A stretch of 64,000 bases of DNA from Chrysogorgia sp. JL179-B06. Lineage: Eukaryota > Cnidaria > Anthozoa > Scleralcyonacea > Chrysogorgiidae. The stretch covers positions 4,096,501 through 4,160,500 of the forward strand of contig JAYKKM010000196.1 of assembly GCA_035772405.1 (NCBI GenBank), in the 5' to 3' direction. Below, piece after piece: positions 48,484-58,413 of this stretch. The notes below the pieces were generated by a model. It was not told the DNA's origin. It ran no database searches and worked only from the letters and a program-made list of their open reading frames with translations. Position 1 is the first letter of the stretch, and every line of letters starts with the position of its first letter. The position numbers and the translations under genes are program-made.

Positions 48484-48759
48484 TTACGCCAAAAAGTATT
48501 CGTTTACATGTCCCATGTAAAGACAACTGTCGCGCAATTCGCGGGCTTGGTGACGTAAGTCATTACGGTTGATTCCACGTTGACGTTCTTGGATCATGTC
48601 GATATATTTAGCTTGTGTGTCGTCATCTTTCTCTGATTTCCCCATTATGCCCATGTTTTTTAAATAATAAGAACGTTCCTTAGCATTCGCCTGCTCCTGT
48701 TCAAAAACAATTTTCTTCTCCCTTCCACGCTGTTCTTGCCTCAGTCTTTCCAGCTCATC
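48484..48759 (-). CDS. Shared last exon of the helical-protein gene
   Basis: The acceptor is ATCTTTTTTTAAAG and the first codons are DELERLRQEQ. The exon has 91 sense codons and a TAA stop. Lys/Arg and Glu/Asp alternate through about residue 75 as in a long helix, and the end MGHVNEYFLA is less charged. A sequence this rich in sense codons is unlikely by chance in DNA this AT-rich. Confidence 0.78.
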   Translation of the reverse strand, partial: DELERLRQEQRGREKKIVFEQEQANAKERSYYLKNMGIMGKSEKDDDTQAKYIDMIQERQRGINRNDLRHQARELRDSCLYMGHVNEYFLA

Positions 48760-51700
48760 CTTTAAAAAAAGATATTAAAAATGTTGAATGCTGAACTAAA
48801 CTAAAAAAATGATAAGAATTAAAAACACTATAGAAGATTGGTAAACGGACGAATCGCGTATACTGGGGGTGAAATAAAAATGCAAAAATCCTCGAAAATT
48901 CGCTAAAAATAAATTATCATATTTTGAGCCATAATAACGACAAGGTATATATAGGTAAGACAAATTTACATTTATTTCGTATTCATATACAACAAATACG
49001 AGAACAAATACATGTATAATACACATTGTTTCAATTATATCGCGCGATAAGTTTATATTTTGTATAATCAATTTATTTTATAAAAAAGGAGGGTCTACGA
49101 TTTAAGGTCGTTATGCGAGAAGACCAGAAAGTCTTACCATTTATTGGTATTATTGCAAAGGCAGCACTTTCTCCTTGAGTTGAGTGGTGGTCACCGACAA
49201 TTTCATGAACCAGTGTGTTGTAATTAACCAAAAAGCGAGTTATGCCAATATGTAAGAAAGCTTTTTACTATGGGATTCGTGGATGAACCGTGTTATATAA
49301 AGAGTAAAAACGCACGCGCTGATTGGCTGAAAGCCATTTCTATAACTCGATGAAAACATGGATTTTATAAAATAGACTGTAAGACGAGCGTTTGCTCACA
49401 GACACAAACAGCTAAAATGTCACAATAAATATGTTCTGTGACTGCCAGCGAGAAGAAAAACGAGAAGATTTGATGCTTTTCTTCACAGTTAAGAGCGTTT
49501 ATGTTCATTTGACAATTTGGGCAGCCGACGACGCTGTCCTAAGGAGAATGTATATTTTCATCATTTTAACAATTATTTTATAAAAGAAATAGAAAACATC
49601 TTTCCGTGTTCATGCATTATAGGTTTGGGAGAACTCGAAAATGCGTCGAAACACTCGCCCTTCGGGTTCGTGTTCCCACTATACAATTTCTCGTTCTCCC
49701 AAACTTCCACTAGTATTTCTATAACTCGATGGAAACACGGAAAGTATTTTCTATTTCTTAATTGTGTTATAACGATGCGCGTTATAGCGAGGCCCAATAC
49801 TTGCAATTTTGTACTGTAGCTACATGTACCTTACTTTTTGACTACCAGTTTGTCTTACACACACATCTTTTTACTTTCTTTGGTTTCAAAAATGATAACA
49901 AAAAAAATGTCAAAAAGGTAGAAAGTGGCAGGGTGGCTGCAACAGCATACGCCAATTATAGCAGTCCCAGATCAGTAAGAATAAAAATTTAAAAAAAATT
50001 AAAGACTAAAAGATCTTCTGGAGGTCAACCACAATCAGGCTTTTAGCCAGGCGGCCGTCCAGCCATCCTATGGATGGCCACTTTTGAAAAATCAGATTTT
50101 TGAATGGCCACTTTTCGTATGGACGGCCATGGACACCAAGGTAAAATATTTTCCTCAAGCAACAATTACTTACAGGTTTCCCCCTTTCTAATGTTTCTTG
50201 ATTTCTGTTAGCTGATGTTTATTTTAGTTATTGTGTAGGTTTCGTTACTAATTTTTGTCAAGAACGTGCACACATGAAGATTGATTGCGAGATCGATTTA
50301 ACGTGTATATGCTGTAACATGAAGAAGCGAAAACGTTGTTTAATATAATCGCTGTTCAATACATTTGATAAGCTCACGGCCACGCCCACCGATATTTTTT
50401 TGTGGCCACACCACCCAAAATTTTTGGACGGCCAGTTTTGAAATCCTGGCTAAAAGCCTGACCACAACAGCAGCTAATGACTGCAGATAAATTGCACAGG
50501 ACTGCCAGACATTATTAAGTTGTAATCTGTAGTGATATTAAATAATTTTTCTTGATAAAAATATCAAGACAGGCTAAGCCCCCCTTAGCACCAGCCATAT
50601 TTTCATCATACTGTCATCACACATACATGTGGGAAACAATGCAATGCTACCCTCTGGCTGAAAAAATTGTTCCCAGGCAACAGTTTGTTTGTATTAATAT
50701 ATAATACACTGCTGTAGTGAATGTGGGAGAGCATCAAGCTCATATCCCAGACAGGAATCGAACCTGTTACCTTCTGATTGCTGGTGAGACACTCTAACCA
50801 AATGAGCTACCAAGACTCAAGATGGAGAGTGAAGGTTACAATGATGTAGTTCATGGTTTGATTGATATATGTATATGATATATATGTACTGAATCTTAGT
50901 AGCTAAAAACAATTGTGAGTCAAAATTATAGTAAATACTGTAATTAGCTAAACTTATAAAAGCAAAATGAATAATAATATAGCCAAAAAATAATTAACAA
51001 TCATAGGATGAGGTGAAGCAATATTATATCGAGAATTATCAAGGCCAAGGTTTGTCAGTTATCTAACCAAACCCGAAGGTGAATAACACAAACCGAGGCC
51101 TTGATAATTCTCGATATAATGCAAAAACCAAATCCGCCAAAGCAATGTACTTATAACAATAACACTTATCAAAAAATGATAATTCAGTAGAAGTGATAGT
51201 AGTAAAAGGGCAATTCCATGTAACGGACATTACACAGTTTGTCAAATGTTGAAAACTAATTTGATATATTTCTTCCACTTTTACCATTGTTTCATTTTGA
51301 ATTAGAAATTCTGATAAGTGAACAACAATTGATGTTCAACTAACTGATTTTTCAGAGTGTTTTGGAAAATGTCATATATTTACAATCACAATATTTTGCG
51401 TAACGGACATTACTCCAGAAAAGACATGCCTATTTTAGTCTTTTTCATACAACATATCTTCTCAATTACAATGATTGTTACAACAAAACACCTAAATTAT
51501 GAATCCATTTGTACATACTTTAAAATTATTTGTACATGTTGGAAAATTTTTTACCTTTTTTTTGAAATAAATAATAAATTTGTGTGTAACGGACATTACA
51601 CAGAAGCCGTAACGGACATTACACTTTTGTCTCATGTTTCTTCTTTATTAATATTTGGTCCCGAAGTTACCCAATTTGATAGGGGATTGGATTTAAAACA

Positions 51701-53272
51701 AATTTAATCCATTGTAATATTTTCAACAATCAACAAAAATGGCTTTTTACTCGTTTAAGCATAGTATGCACACATTGTAAATGTTGTATAAAAACCTTAA
51801 TTACATGTAAAATTGTAACTATGTAGAGGTAAATTTGAAGAATTACAACACTGTATTTGGATGTTGGCAATAAGTTTTTATAGCTAAAAAGCATAAAGAG
51901 GATAAAATTTCCTTAGCCACTAAGGGCTCTTGCTTAATTTAAGAAATCACAAAAAGTGCATTTAAACATGGAATTGCCCAAAAGTAATAATAGTAAAACT
52001 GAATGTATTGTGAAGCTCTTCTGTAGCAAATCTACCAACAAGAAAATAGTAAACTGTAACGGGATTTGTGTTAAACGTTTATATACCCTGACGATGTTTG
52101 ATCTAATCTTTTTAAATTTTGCTGCTTGACCCTTTTATCGGGAGCGCCTACATAGCCATATGAAAACAAGCGACACAGAACAAGTCGAAATATCGAATTT
52201 CAAAAGACTTCTTGACAGGAACTTCCCACCTCTCACTCAGAGGGGGACCTGAGATGAATGAATTATTTCGTTTGTTTACCTAATTGTCTTATCAGTAGTC
52301 CAGGTGAAAACGTGCATTTGGTCGCGGCTACGGTACTGATACAAACTGATTGCTCGCAGTGGGAATCGGACAACACTCGCAGCCGATGGCAACTACTCTT
52401 GCAGCTCGTTCACAGCTCCGCTCGCAGCTGTTCTCGGCTCTACAGTCTATCTCGCAGCTCGCAGCTCCAAATGTTACGCGTAGGCGAAAATAGACACGTT
52501 TTCCAACCTTGGTCAGTAGTCAACAAAAATTTAAAATTACCCTGAATACATAATTTTCAAAAAATTAAAACGTAAAATTTAGCTAAACATGACTGTTGTT
52601 ACCTGATGAACTATAATTCTGCCAATAGCTTCACTTTGTCTGTCAAGAACTCGTTGCTTTCGCAGAGCTTCCATGTGAAACGCGAACGCCATGTTTGCTT
52701 TTAATAGAAAATGTCAGTTGCCTAGCAACCAGCAGTGCTAAATTATATTTTAGAGCGTGGAAACCAGCACATGCAGGTCAGCAGGTCTTTTAAGAATTGC
52801 GATAGTTTGACTATCACGGCGCAGTTTAATAAACAAACGGGTTTATGTGACTGCTCAATTGTGAAATTGCACAACAAAACGATTACATGTTTGTCGGGTA
52901 AATCCAATTTGTAAATAAAAATGGAGCACTGCTTGACGTAAATCGCAATTAAGCCACTCAAAGACAGTGCTAGTGCTCCACTGAAATACGCTCCTTCGAA
53001 CTCATAGATCTTCACCTGCCTTGCCTCGAAGTAAATTATTTTCTGCCCTATGTTGACGGTGAAAATTGTTGTTACGAAACTCATGTTTCGAAGTGAATAA
53101 AGCGGTCGGCACTCAAACATTATTCGCGTTGCTAGGGTAAATTTCAACAGTGGCTGGAACAAATGTATGGACAACTTACCTCTTTAGCTGCTATACGTTC
53201 CAAGGCATCACGTTTTTTCTCGATTACCCTTTGTCGTCTTTTAGCTTCCAGATGATACGCAATATCACACAT
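48484..53272 (-). CDS. Small charged helical protein with alternative first exons; possible ciliary gene
   Basis: The shared last exon (48759 to 48484) encodes 91 residues: DELERLRQEQRGREKKIVFE, a charged helical stretch, and the tail LYMGHVNEYFLA. Two first exons, both ending in phase 0 at good donors, can join it: 53272-53180 (MCDIAYHLEAKRRQRVIEKK...) and 52692-52603 (MAFAFHMEALRKQRVLDRQS...). Products would be 122 or 121 residues, mostly Arg/Lys/Glu/Gln-rich helix, with no membrane segment. The two first exons are clearly homologous (pattern [FY]H[ML]EA-x-R-[KR]-QRV), so one arose by duplication. An X-box palindrome sits 25 bases before the nearer ATG. Small helical proteins with RFX-controlled promoters are often axonemal. 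A loose resemblance to the CFAP141 type in the FEQEQ...NMG segment is noted but not relied on. Confidence 0.72.
49095..49196 (-). repeat. Decayed SINE fragment (minus strand)
   Basis: It is the complement of the SINE body at 22250-22345 (CTTTGCAATAATACCA, AAGACTTTC); the tRNA head is unrecognisable. Confidence 0.6.
49584..49760. mobile_element. Small foldback element
   Basis: AAGAAATAGAAAACATCTTTC and its near-complement form the ends. An inner pair, GTTTGGGAGAACTCG and CTCGTTCTCCCAAAC, folds too. Confidence 0.6.
50036..50460. mobile_element. hAT-like MITE
   Basis: The ends CAGGCTTTTAGCCAGG and CCTGGCTAAAAGCCTG are flanked by ACCACAAT on the left and ACCACAAC on the right, an 8-base target duplication as expected for hAT elements. 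The interior is non-coding and carries GGACGGCCA-type repeats. Confidence 0.75.
50740..50822 (-). repeat. tRNA-like sequence
   Basis: On the minus strand, GGTAGCTCATTTGGTTAGAG (A-box/D-arm) and CAGGTTCGATTCCTG (a good T-arm) are present. The acceptor stem and anticodon arm pair poorly, so a tRNA pseudogene or SINE head is more likely than a tRNA gene. Confidence 0.5.
51024..51121. mobile_element. Short foldback, CGAGAATTATCAAGGCC arms
   Basis: TATATCGAGAATTATCAAGG and its perfect complement enclose a short interior. Part of the arm recurs near 43235. Confidence 0.65.
51208..51979. mobile_element. Element with GGGCAATTCCATG ends and four internal 14-mers
   Basis: GGGCAATTCCATG at 51208 is inverted at 51967-51979, with AAAA on both sides. 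GTAACGGACATTAC occurs at 51220, 51400, 51596 and 51619 in the same orientation. The frame 51357-51707 spans part of it but has no recognised domain. Confidence 0.6.
52603..52692 (-). CDS. Alternative first exon a (X-box proximal)
   Basis: It encodes 30 residues, MAFAFHMEALRKQRVLDRQS and then EAIGRIIVHQ, ending CAG|GTAACA in phase 0. The sequence before the ATG gives no acceptor that would put exon b in frame with it, so it is read as an alternative first exon and not an internal one. The X-box at 52717-52729 supports a separate promoter. Confidence 0.72.
52717..52729 (-). promoter_or_regulatory. X-box (RFX site) before alternative exon a
   Basis: GTTGCCTAGCAAC reads GTTGCTAGGCAAC on the gene strand. 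It is a near-perfect inverted repeat that fits the RFX X-box consensus and sits 25 bases upstream of the ATG. RFX factors switch on ciliary genes across animals, and functional X-boxes usually lie within about 150 bases of the start. A weaker related site, GTTGCTAGGGTAAA, lies at 53128-53141. Confidence 0.65.
52743..53174 (-). other. Open frame of 143 codons between the two alternative first exons
   Basis: The frame is longer than most chance frames here, with two hydrophobic stretches (around GALALSLSGLIAIYV and HVIVLLCNF). I see no homology, no splice logic and no sign that it is translated. It lies wholly in the intron of the helical-protein gene and may be chance. Confidence 0.15.
53180..53272 (-). 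CDS. Alternative first exon b
   Basis: It encodes 31 residues, MCDIAYHLEAKRRQRVIEKK and then RDALERIAAKE, ending GAG|GTAAGT in phase 0. It is homologous to exon a, 490 bases away, and both splice in the same phase to the shared exon. No X-box is visible directly before its ATG. Confidence 0.72.
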
Positions 53273-54200
53273 ATTTGAACGCCACGCCGACTTGTCCACT
53301 AGTGTACAGCTCAAGGAAACCTAACAGTGTCCGGCCACTGGCGTCAATTTTGCTTCCGTTTGTTGTTCAATCGCGGTGGCTAGCCAAGTACAATAGAGAA
53401 CAAACAATAAAGTGCTTAATTATTTTATCAAATTAAGTGTCATTAACGTGGACTTTGTGTATATGATATGCTAATACTGAACGGCAGAATTAATAACTTT
53501 TGTGAGCAAACAATGCGTATATTCTAGACGACGCTCTATGATTAAACCAATCTCGTTCCCAGAGCCTGCGGTATAAACCGAAGATCGCGGTTCGAATTCC
53601 AATATGGTGAATTAGAGTTTTCTACTTTTCTCTACTAATACTTGGTATGGTTCGTCACTCGGAGACTGAGTAGCACCTAATATCATTATTCTCTACCTGA
53701 GTTCGTTATCTCACATTTGTATCCCCGAGCGAAACATCTCATCGGGCGTAAGGCGATAAGGGACAGCTGTATTCGCAAGCTAAGAGAAGCGAGACTATAT
53801 ATATTTAGTATCAACCAATTAATGGTCTATTGCAAATTCGGCATTCTGATTGGCTGAGCTACTCACTGTCTATTGGTGATAAACGGTGAGTTAGCGTTAC
53901 CCAATCACAAACCTTCTTATGCTGGAATATTCCTATCCTGACTAATCAGAAGCCACGACATATTCAAGCTGCACGGCCAAACCTGGAATCTAGTCCAAAC
54001 ATGGCGTCCGCTAAAATTTATATACGAGTGATGAAATCATGAAAACATCGGCCCGAAAGTAATGGAAAATTGTTCAGTTTGACATTTTCGAATAAGAAAA
54101 TGAATTCGCTTATGCCTATGGAGTATATCTATACCAAATGTGAAGCAAAGTAATTACAATCTCGTTTTTTGTGAGCGATTGTTTATCAAGCAACTCTACT
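53273..54200. other. Upstream region of the helical-protein gene, no other gene seen
   Basis: No recognisable promoter motif was found before exon b, and no coding signal up to the large foldback element. Confidence 0.4.
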
Positions 54201-54739
54201 TAACAATTTAAACGTCACTGAAGTCGAGGTGACTATCGTTGAACTTGAATATTTACCGAGCCGCGAAGTGGCGAGGTAAATATAACGATAATCACCGAGA
54301 CTGAGGTGACTAATTGTTTTAGTATAATTTCAGGCTTGAACTGAATATTCAATTGAGAAGTTTTAAACAGACAGTGTGAACTGTGTTATGCTCGATGTTT
54401 TCTTCACGCTTGACAGTTTTCAAAAACACACTAACGATCAAAACGGACGTAAAAATACAAATAATTATACGATAAACAACTTCCTTACCCTTAGACAGTT
54501 CTATCTTGAGAGAAATATGATATATACAATGGCTTTATGCTACGTTTTTTAGCCTTTTCGACGATTTTTTCGTTATAATATAGTCGCCATTTTGAAATAA
54601 AATTGTCATGTTTTAGAAACCATACATCAAAATGACGATTCCGAGAGGGGACTGGAACTAATAAATATAGTCTGGTACAAAAAACACTTTTTCAAGTATG
54701 ATTTCTAGTGAAGTGATAGTTAACACGCGTAAAAACGCA

Positions 54740-55020
54740 CAGCTTGTTTTTGCCTGTCAACAGGCAAAAACAAGCCTGTTATCGACAGGCTAGAACATGC
54801 TTGAGCTGGCCAGCAAGAACATGGCTGTTGACAGGCTTGTTCTTGCCTGTTGACAGGCTTGTCCTTGCCTGTTGGAATAGGCTGTTTACGGCTTGATGAA
54901 TGAACAGGCTTGAACAGCGTTGTTGAAACAGTATGTTTCATGCATGATAACAGCGTTGATTTAGCGTGATGAAATAACATCCAAGAACATGGTTGTTCTG
55001 ACAGCGTATTTCAGGCATGA
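54740..55020. repeat. CAGGCTTG/CAAGCCTG-rich repeat cluster, left
   Basis: Dense short units such as TTGCCTGTTGACAGGCTTG and AACATGGCTGTT, in both orientations, can pair with one another. A related cluster lies at 57765-58120. Confidence 0.6.
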
Positions 55021-55171
55021 TATCAATGCTGTTTTTGACTGTTGAACTCGAGATTTTCTCGTGTTTACTACGCGTTCTTCTCGCGGGGCCCCGTGTATCG
55101 TGTGTTGCCATGCAACAGCACGACGAACAAAAAATATTGACAACACCTGAAAATATATTTGGGCTTTATTG

Positions 55172-56199
55172 TATGGCGTACCATTTCCGCCAAAAATCGA
55201 ACTTCCCATTTTATACACAACTTTTCATTTGACATACAATTTTTTGCATTTGACACTCAACTTTTCAAATCTCACACTATGCATTTCCTATTTGACGTAC
55301 AACTTTGTCAATTTTATATACAACTCCGTTTACAACACAACTTTTCATATTCGACATTCAAGTTCTCCTTCGACATCCAACCGCAATCCAGTAAAAAATG
55401 TATCGATCGCAGGCTCGCTTGTGAGGTTATATGTCCCATGGGCGATATATGAACAAACCGAAATTCAAATAATCGCTAACCCTAATCCTAACCCAAATCC
55501 TAACCCTAAAACTGACTTGGGTTGATGTTATAATAATTTTACATTTCGGTTGCTCATATATCGAGAAAGGGCCGAATTTTGGAAGGCAAAATGAGAGGTA
55601 TATTAGTATTATCAGTATTAGGGTTATTTTTGAGGTTTCCTGTACTTAAACAGGTTTTCGAAACGAAACAACAAGTTGTCTAACAAGGTGGATAGTAGCC
55701 TACGTGTAGACCCCTACACAGAAAGGTTTCTGTGTAGGGGTCTACACGTAGGCTAGGTGGATAGTAATAACCAACCCCAAAACAACAAAGATCCTAACCC
55801 GCCACCTTACGAGTTTTCTATTTAGGTTTAGAAAACTCGTTAGGCGGGCGGTTAGGATTATGATCTTTGTTGTTTTCGGGTTGGTTATTATTATCCACCT
55901 CGTTAGGCAAATTGTTGTTTCGTTTGGCAAACCTGTTTAAGTACAAGAAACCTCAAAAATTACCCTAATACTGATAATACTAATATACGCGAGCCTGTCG
56001 AAGGAGTACTTGAATGTCGAATATGAAAAGTTGTGTTGCAAACGGAGTTGTATATAAAATTGACAAAGTTGTAAGTCAAATAGGAAATGTATAGTGTGAG
56101 ATTTGAAAAGTTGTGTGCCAAATGCAAAAAATTGTATGTCAAATGAAAAGTTGTGTATAAATTGGGAAGTTCGATTTTTGGCGGAAATGGTACGCCATA
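55172..56199. mobile_element. Nested foldback element with inner palindromes
   Basis: TGGCGTACCATTTCCGCCAA at the left and its complement at the right end give arms of about 200 bases. Inside are a second inverted pair (55600-55700 with 55860-55980) and a near-perfect palindrome at 55703-55754. Confidence 0.7.
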
Positions 56200-57076
56200 T
56201 TATTGCAAAAGATAACAAAAACATTCACAAAATAGGCAAGCTTACAATACTTTTTTATACAAAAATACCCTGTAATATAATCAGTCTTCGCTTCCACAAA
56301 TATTAAGACCACAAGTCATTCTTCAAACGGCATAGGCCACTGCTTGCCCGTCTCAAAAGTTGGTTTCGCGAATTTGAATTGTGGTCATGTTGTGAACGCG
56401 ATCCCTAGCCTTAGCCATAAAAATAGAAACTATAAGATCTTGCAGTGTTAATCATCTTTGAATGTCAGATATCAGTTTCACATTCTGCAGTGCATGGCCT
56501 GGTTCATTCACGTCGATTTTTTCAGAACTTGGTCTAATGGTCTTGAATACGGGTAATAGAGTAAAATTTCCAAACGTGCATCTAAAAATATATAAAAAAT
56601 AGATAAATACAGAATGTATAATATTTACGATCCATAAATTCAAACCACAACGACGTCGATGTAAGTTAAGCTTAAGCTTTATTTTATATCATTCTGCATG
56701 CAGAGACTTGACTAGTATATTGTTTTTTACGTGTTCTCTTTTAAGTTAATACATGTGCATCCTGTCGGAAAAGGCAAATTTTTTCCATTTTTAAAATACT
56801 TCCCTTTAAGCAAGAAACTAGAAAACTTTACCATAAATAGTACTTTAGAATATCTTTTGATTGATATATAGATCAAGTTTGTGCGTTAAGCATTGTGCAA
56901 ACAATATCTAATATCCTAAAACACTTGTGGAAAGTCTATTGGCCATTATAATTATTTGACGAGCAATGGTGCGAACATTTTGAACATTTTAAAACGTTAC
57001 ACAAAACTCACCGACTTGAACTATACATCAAATGAAAGCTTATGAAATTTCTAACAACATACGTACATGATGTATT

Positions 57077-57224
57077 TCAACAATCCGTAGTTCGGAAGTT
57101 ATTCACCATTTTCCTTCCTGAACAAACATGGCGAGATAAACTTGCCCCAATAGGCAATAGCCTCGTTTTCACTTTCGCGAGTGTTTTCTTAATTTCTTCT
57201 TCAGCTTCGTGCCTTCGACTGAAC
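57077..57224 (-). CDS. Possible coding fragment, charged helix (minus strand)
   Basis: After an acceptor-like TTCGGTTTCAG the frame reads FSRRHEAEEEIKKTLAKVKT, then RLLPIGASLSRHVCSGRKM, and stops at 57077. A small upstream piece (57314-57266, SQSLKRLPSFSNDIQ) joins in phase through a 41-base intron with GTAAGT and CAG ends. The composition looks protein-like, but the intron would be far shorter than the others here. The fragment lies inside the 5-kb foldback structure, so it could be part of a captured or decayed gene. Confidence 0.28.
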
Positions 57225-57345
57225 CTGAAACCGAAGTGACCATGTAATTACTTAAGTTAACTTACTGTATGTCGTTGGAAAAACTTGGAAGCCTTTTTAA
57301 AGACTGACTTCCGCCTTGGAAACAGGAAAAGACTTTAACTGGAAA

Positions 57346-57449
57346 TATTAATCGAGCTAAAAAGGCAAAGTGCCAAAGAAAAATAACCGCTTACAGTACC
57401 GTAAGCGGTTATTTTTCTTTGGCACTTTGCCTTTTTAGCTCGATTAATA
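57346..57449. repeat. Perfect palindrome, 49-base arms
   Basis: The arm starting TATTAATCGAGCTAAAAAGG is repeated exactly inverted after a six-base loop (AGTACC). There is no mismatch in 49 pairs. Confidence 0.95.
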
Positions 57450-57557
57450 CACGTTGGCAACTTGGCACAGAATATGGTTATTTTCGGATCTGCCGGTGAA
57501 TTTCCACTCAGCCAAAAATGTAACATGATCGCAGGTTACCAAAAATGCGTTGTCGTT

Positions 57558-57741
57558 TATAATCTCAATTTCCATTCGCTAGTCAGCCTATATGTATATA
57601 GTGGCAGTCGAAAACAATCTCCAATGCCCAAGACAATGTGGAAAGTTTCAGCCTCTTTTGGCGGAGGGATATCCAGTTCTGTTTCTTCGTCTTTCTTGGA
57701 TGGCGTGGATATATATGTATTCAAAATTATTCCTGATTATA
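57558..57741 (-). CDS. Possible coding fragment, acidic/proline-rich (minus strand)
   Basis: From an acceptor-like TTTATAATCAG the frame reads STPSKKDEETELDIPPPKEA and continues ETFHIVLGIGDCFRLPLYTY to a stop near 57558. No donor that leads to the fragment at 57314 is obvious. It could belong to the same decayed gene. No family is recognised. Confidence 0.22.
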
Positions 57742-57764
57742 AACTGGTTCAAACCGGTTGAGTA

Positions 57765-58120
57765 CTCACAACAGGCATGAACAATGCTGTCGAACAAACA
57801 ACCTTGTTCATGCCTGTTGGAACAACATAAAACTATCATGTCAAATCAACAGCCATGTTCATGCATGATACAACATGTTGTCAGAGCATGATGAAATAAC
57901 ATCCAAGAACAGCAATGTTACAACAACCATGAACTTGGTTGTTGTATCAAGCTTGTTTTTGCTTGTTGTAACATGCATGAACAAGCATTGTCGATTCGCC
58001 AAGCTGTAACATGCATGTTGTAACATGCTTGAACAATGCTGTTATTTCAACAATCATGTTCTAGCATGTTAACAGGCTGTAACAAGGTTGTTGAGCCAAC
58101 AACCTTGTTACAGCCTGTGA
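57765..58120. repeat. ACATGCATGAACAA-type repeat cluster, right
   Basis: Short units AACATGCATG, GAACAATGCTGTT and ACAACCTTGTT occur in both orientations and end in a perfect 22-base-arm hairpin at 58072-58118 (arm ACAGGCTGTAACAAGG...). Confidence 0.65.
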
Positions 58121-58141
58121 GATTTTTACGTGTGTACCCAG

Positions 58142-58413
58142 TGACTATCGTCTCAGATTTACTGGCCAGTCAGCCAATCAGAACTCGTTTAAGCTCAGAA
58201 ATTATACTAAATTTTAATAATGGGGAGACTGATCTACAAACAAAAAGGTAAAACTATCTGAAAATTTGGAAAAATGTTAGAAAGGTTGTTTATGGTTGAT
58301 ACTAAAACAATTAGACAACTCGCCCTCGTTGTCTATCTGCTCTTAGTATAATTTCTGAGCTTAAACGAGCTCTGATTGGCTGACTGGCCAGTAAATCTGA
58401 GACGATAGGGACT
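58142..58413. mobile_element. Foldback element, GACTATCGTCTCAGATTTAC arms
   Basis: Arms of about 70 bases carry GGCCAGTCAGCCAATCAGA and complement, inside the large foldback. Confidence 0.65.
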
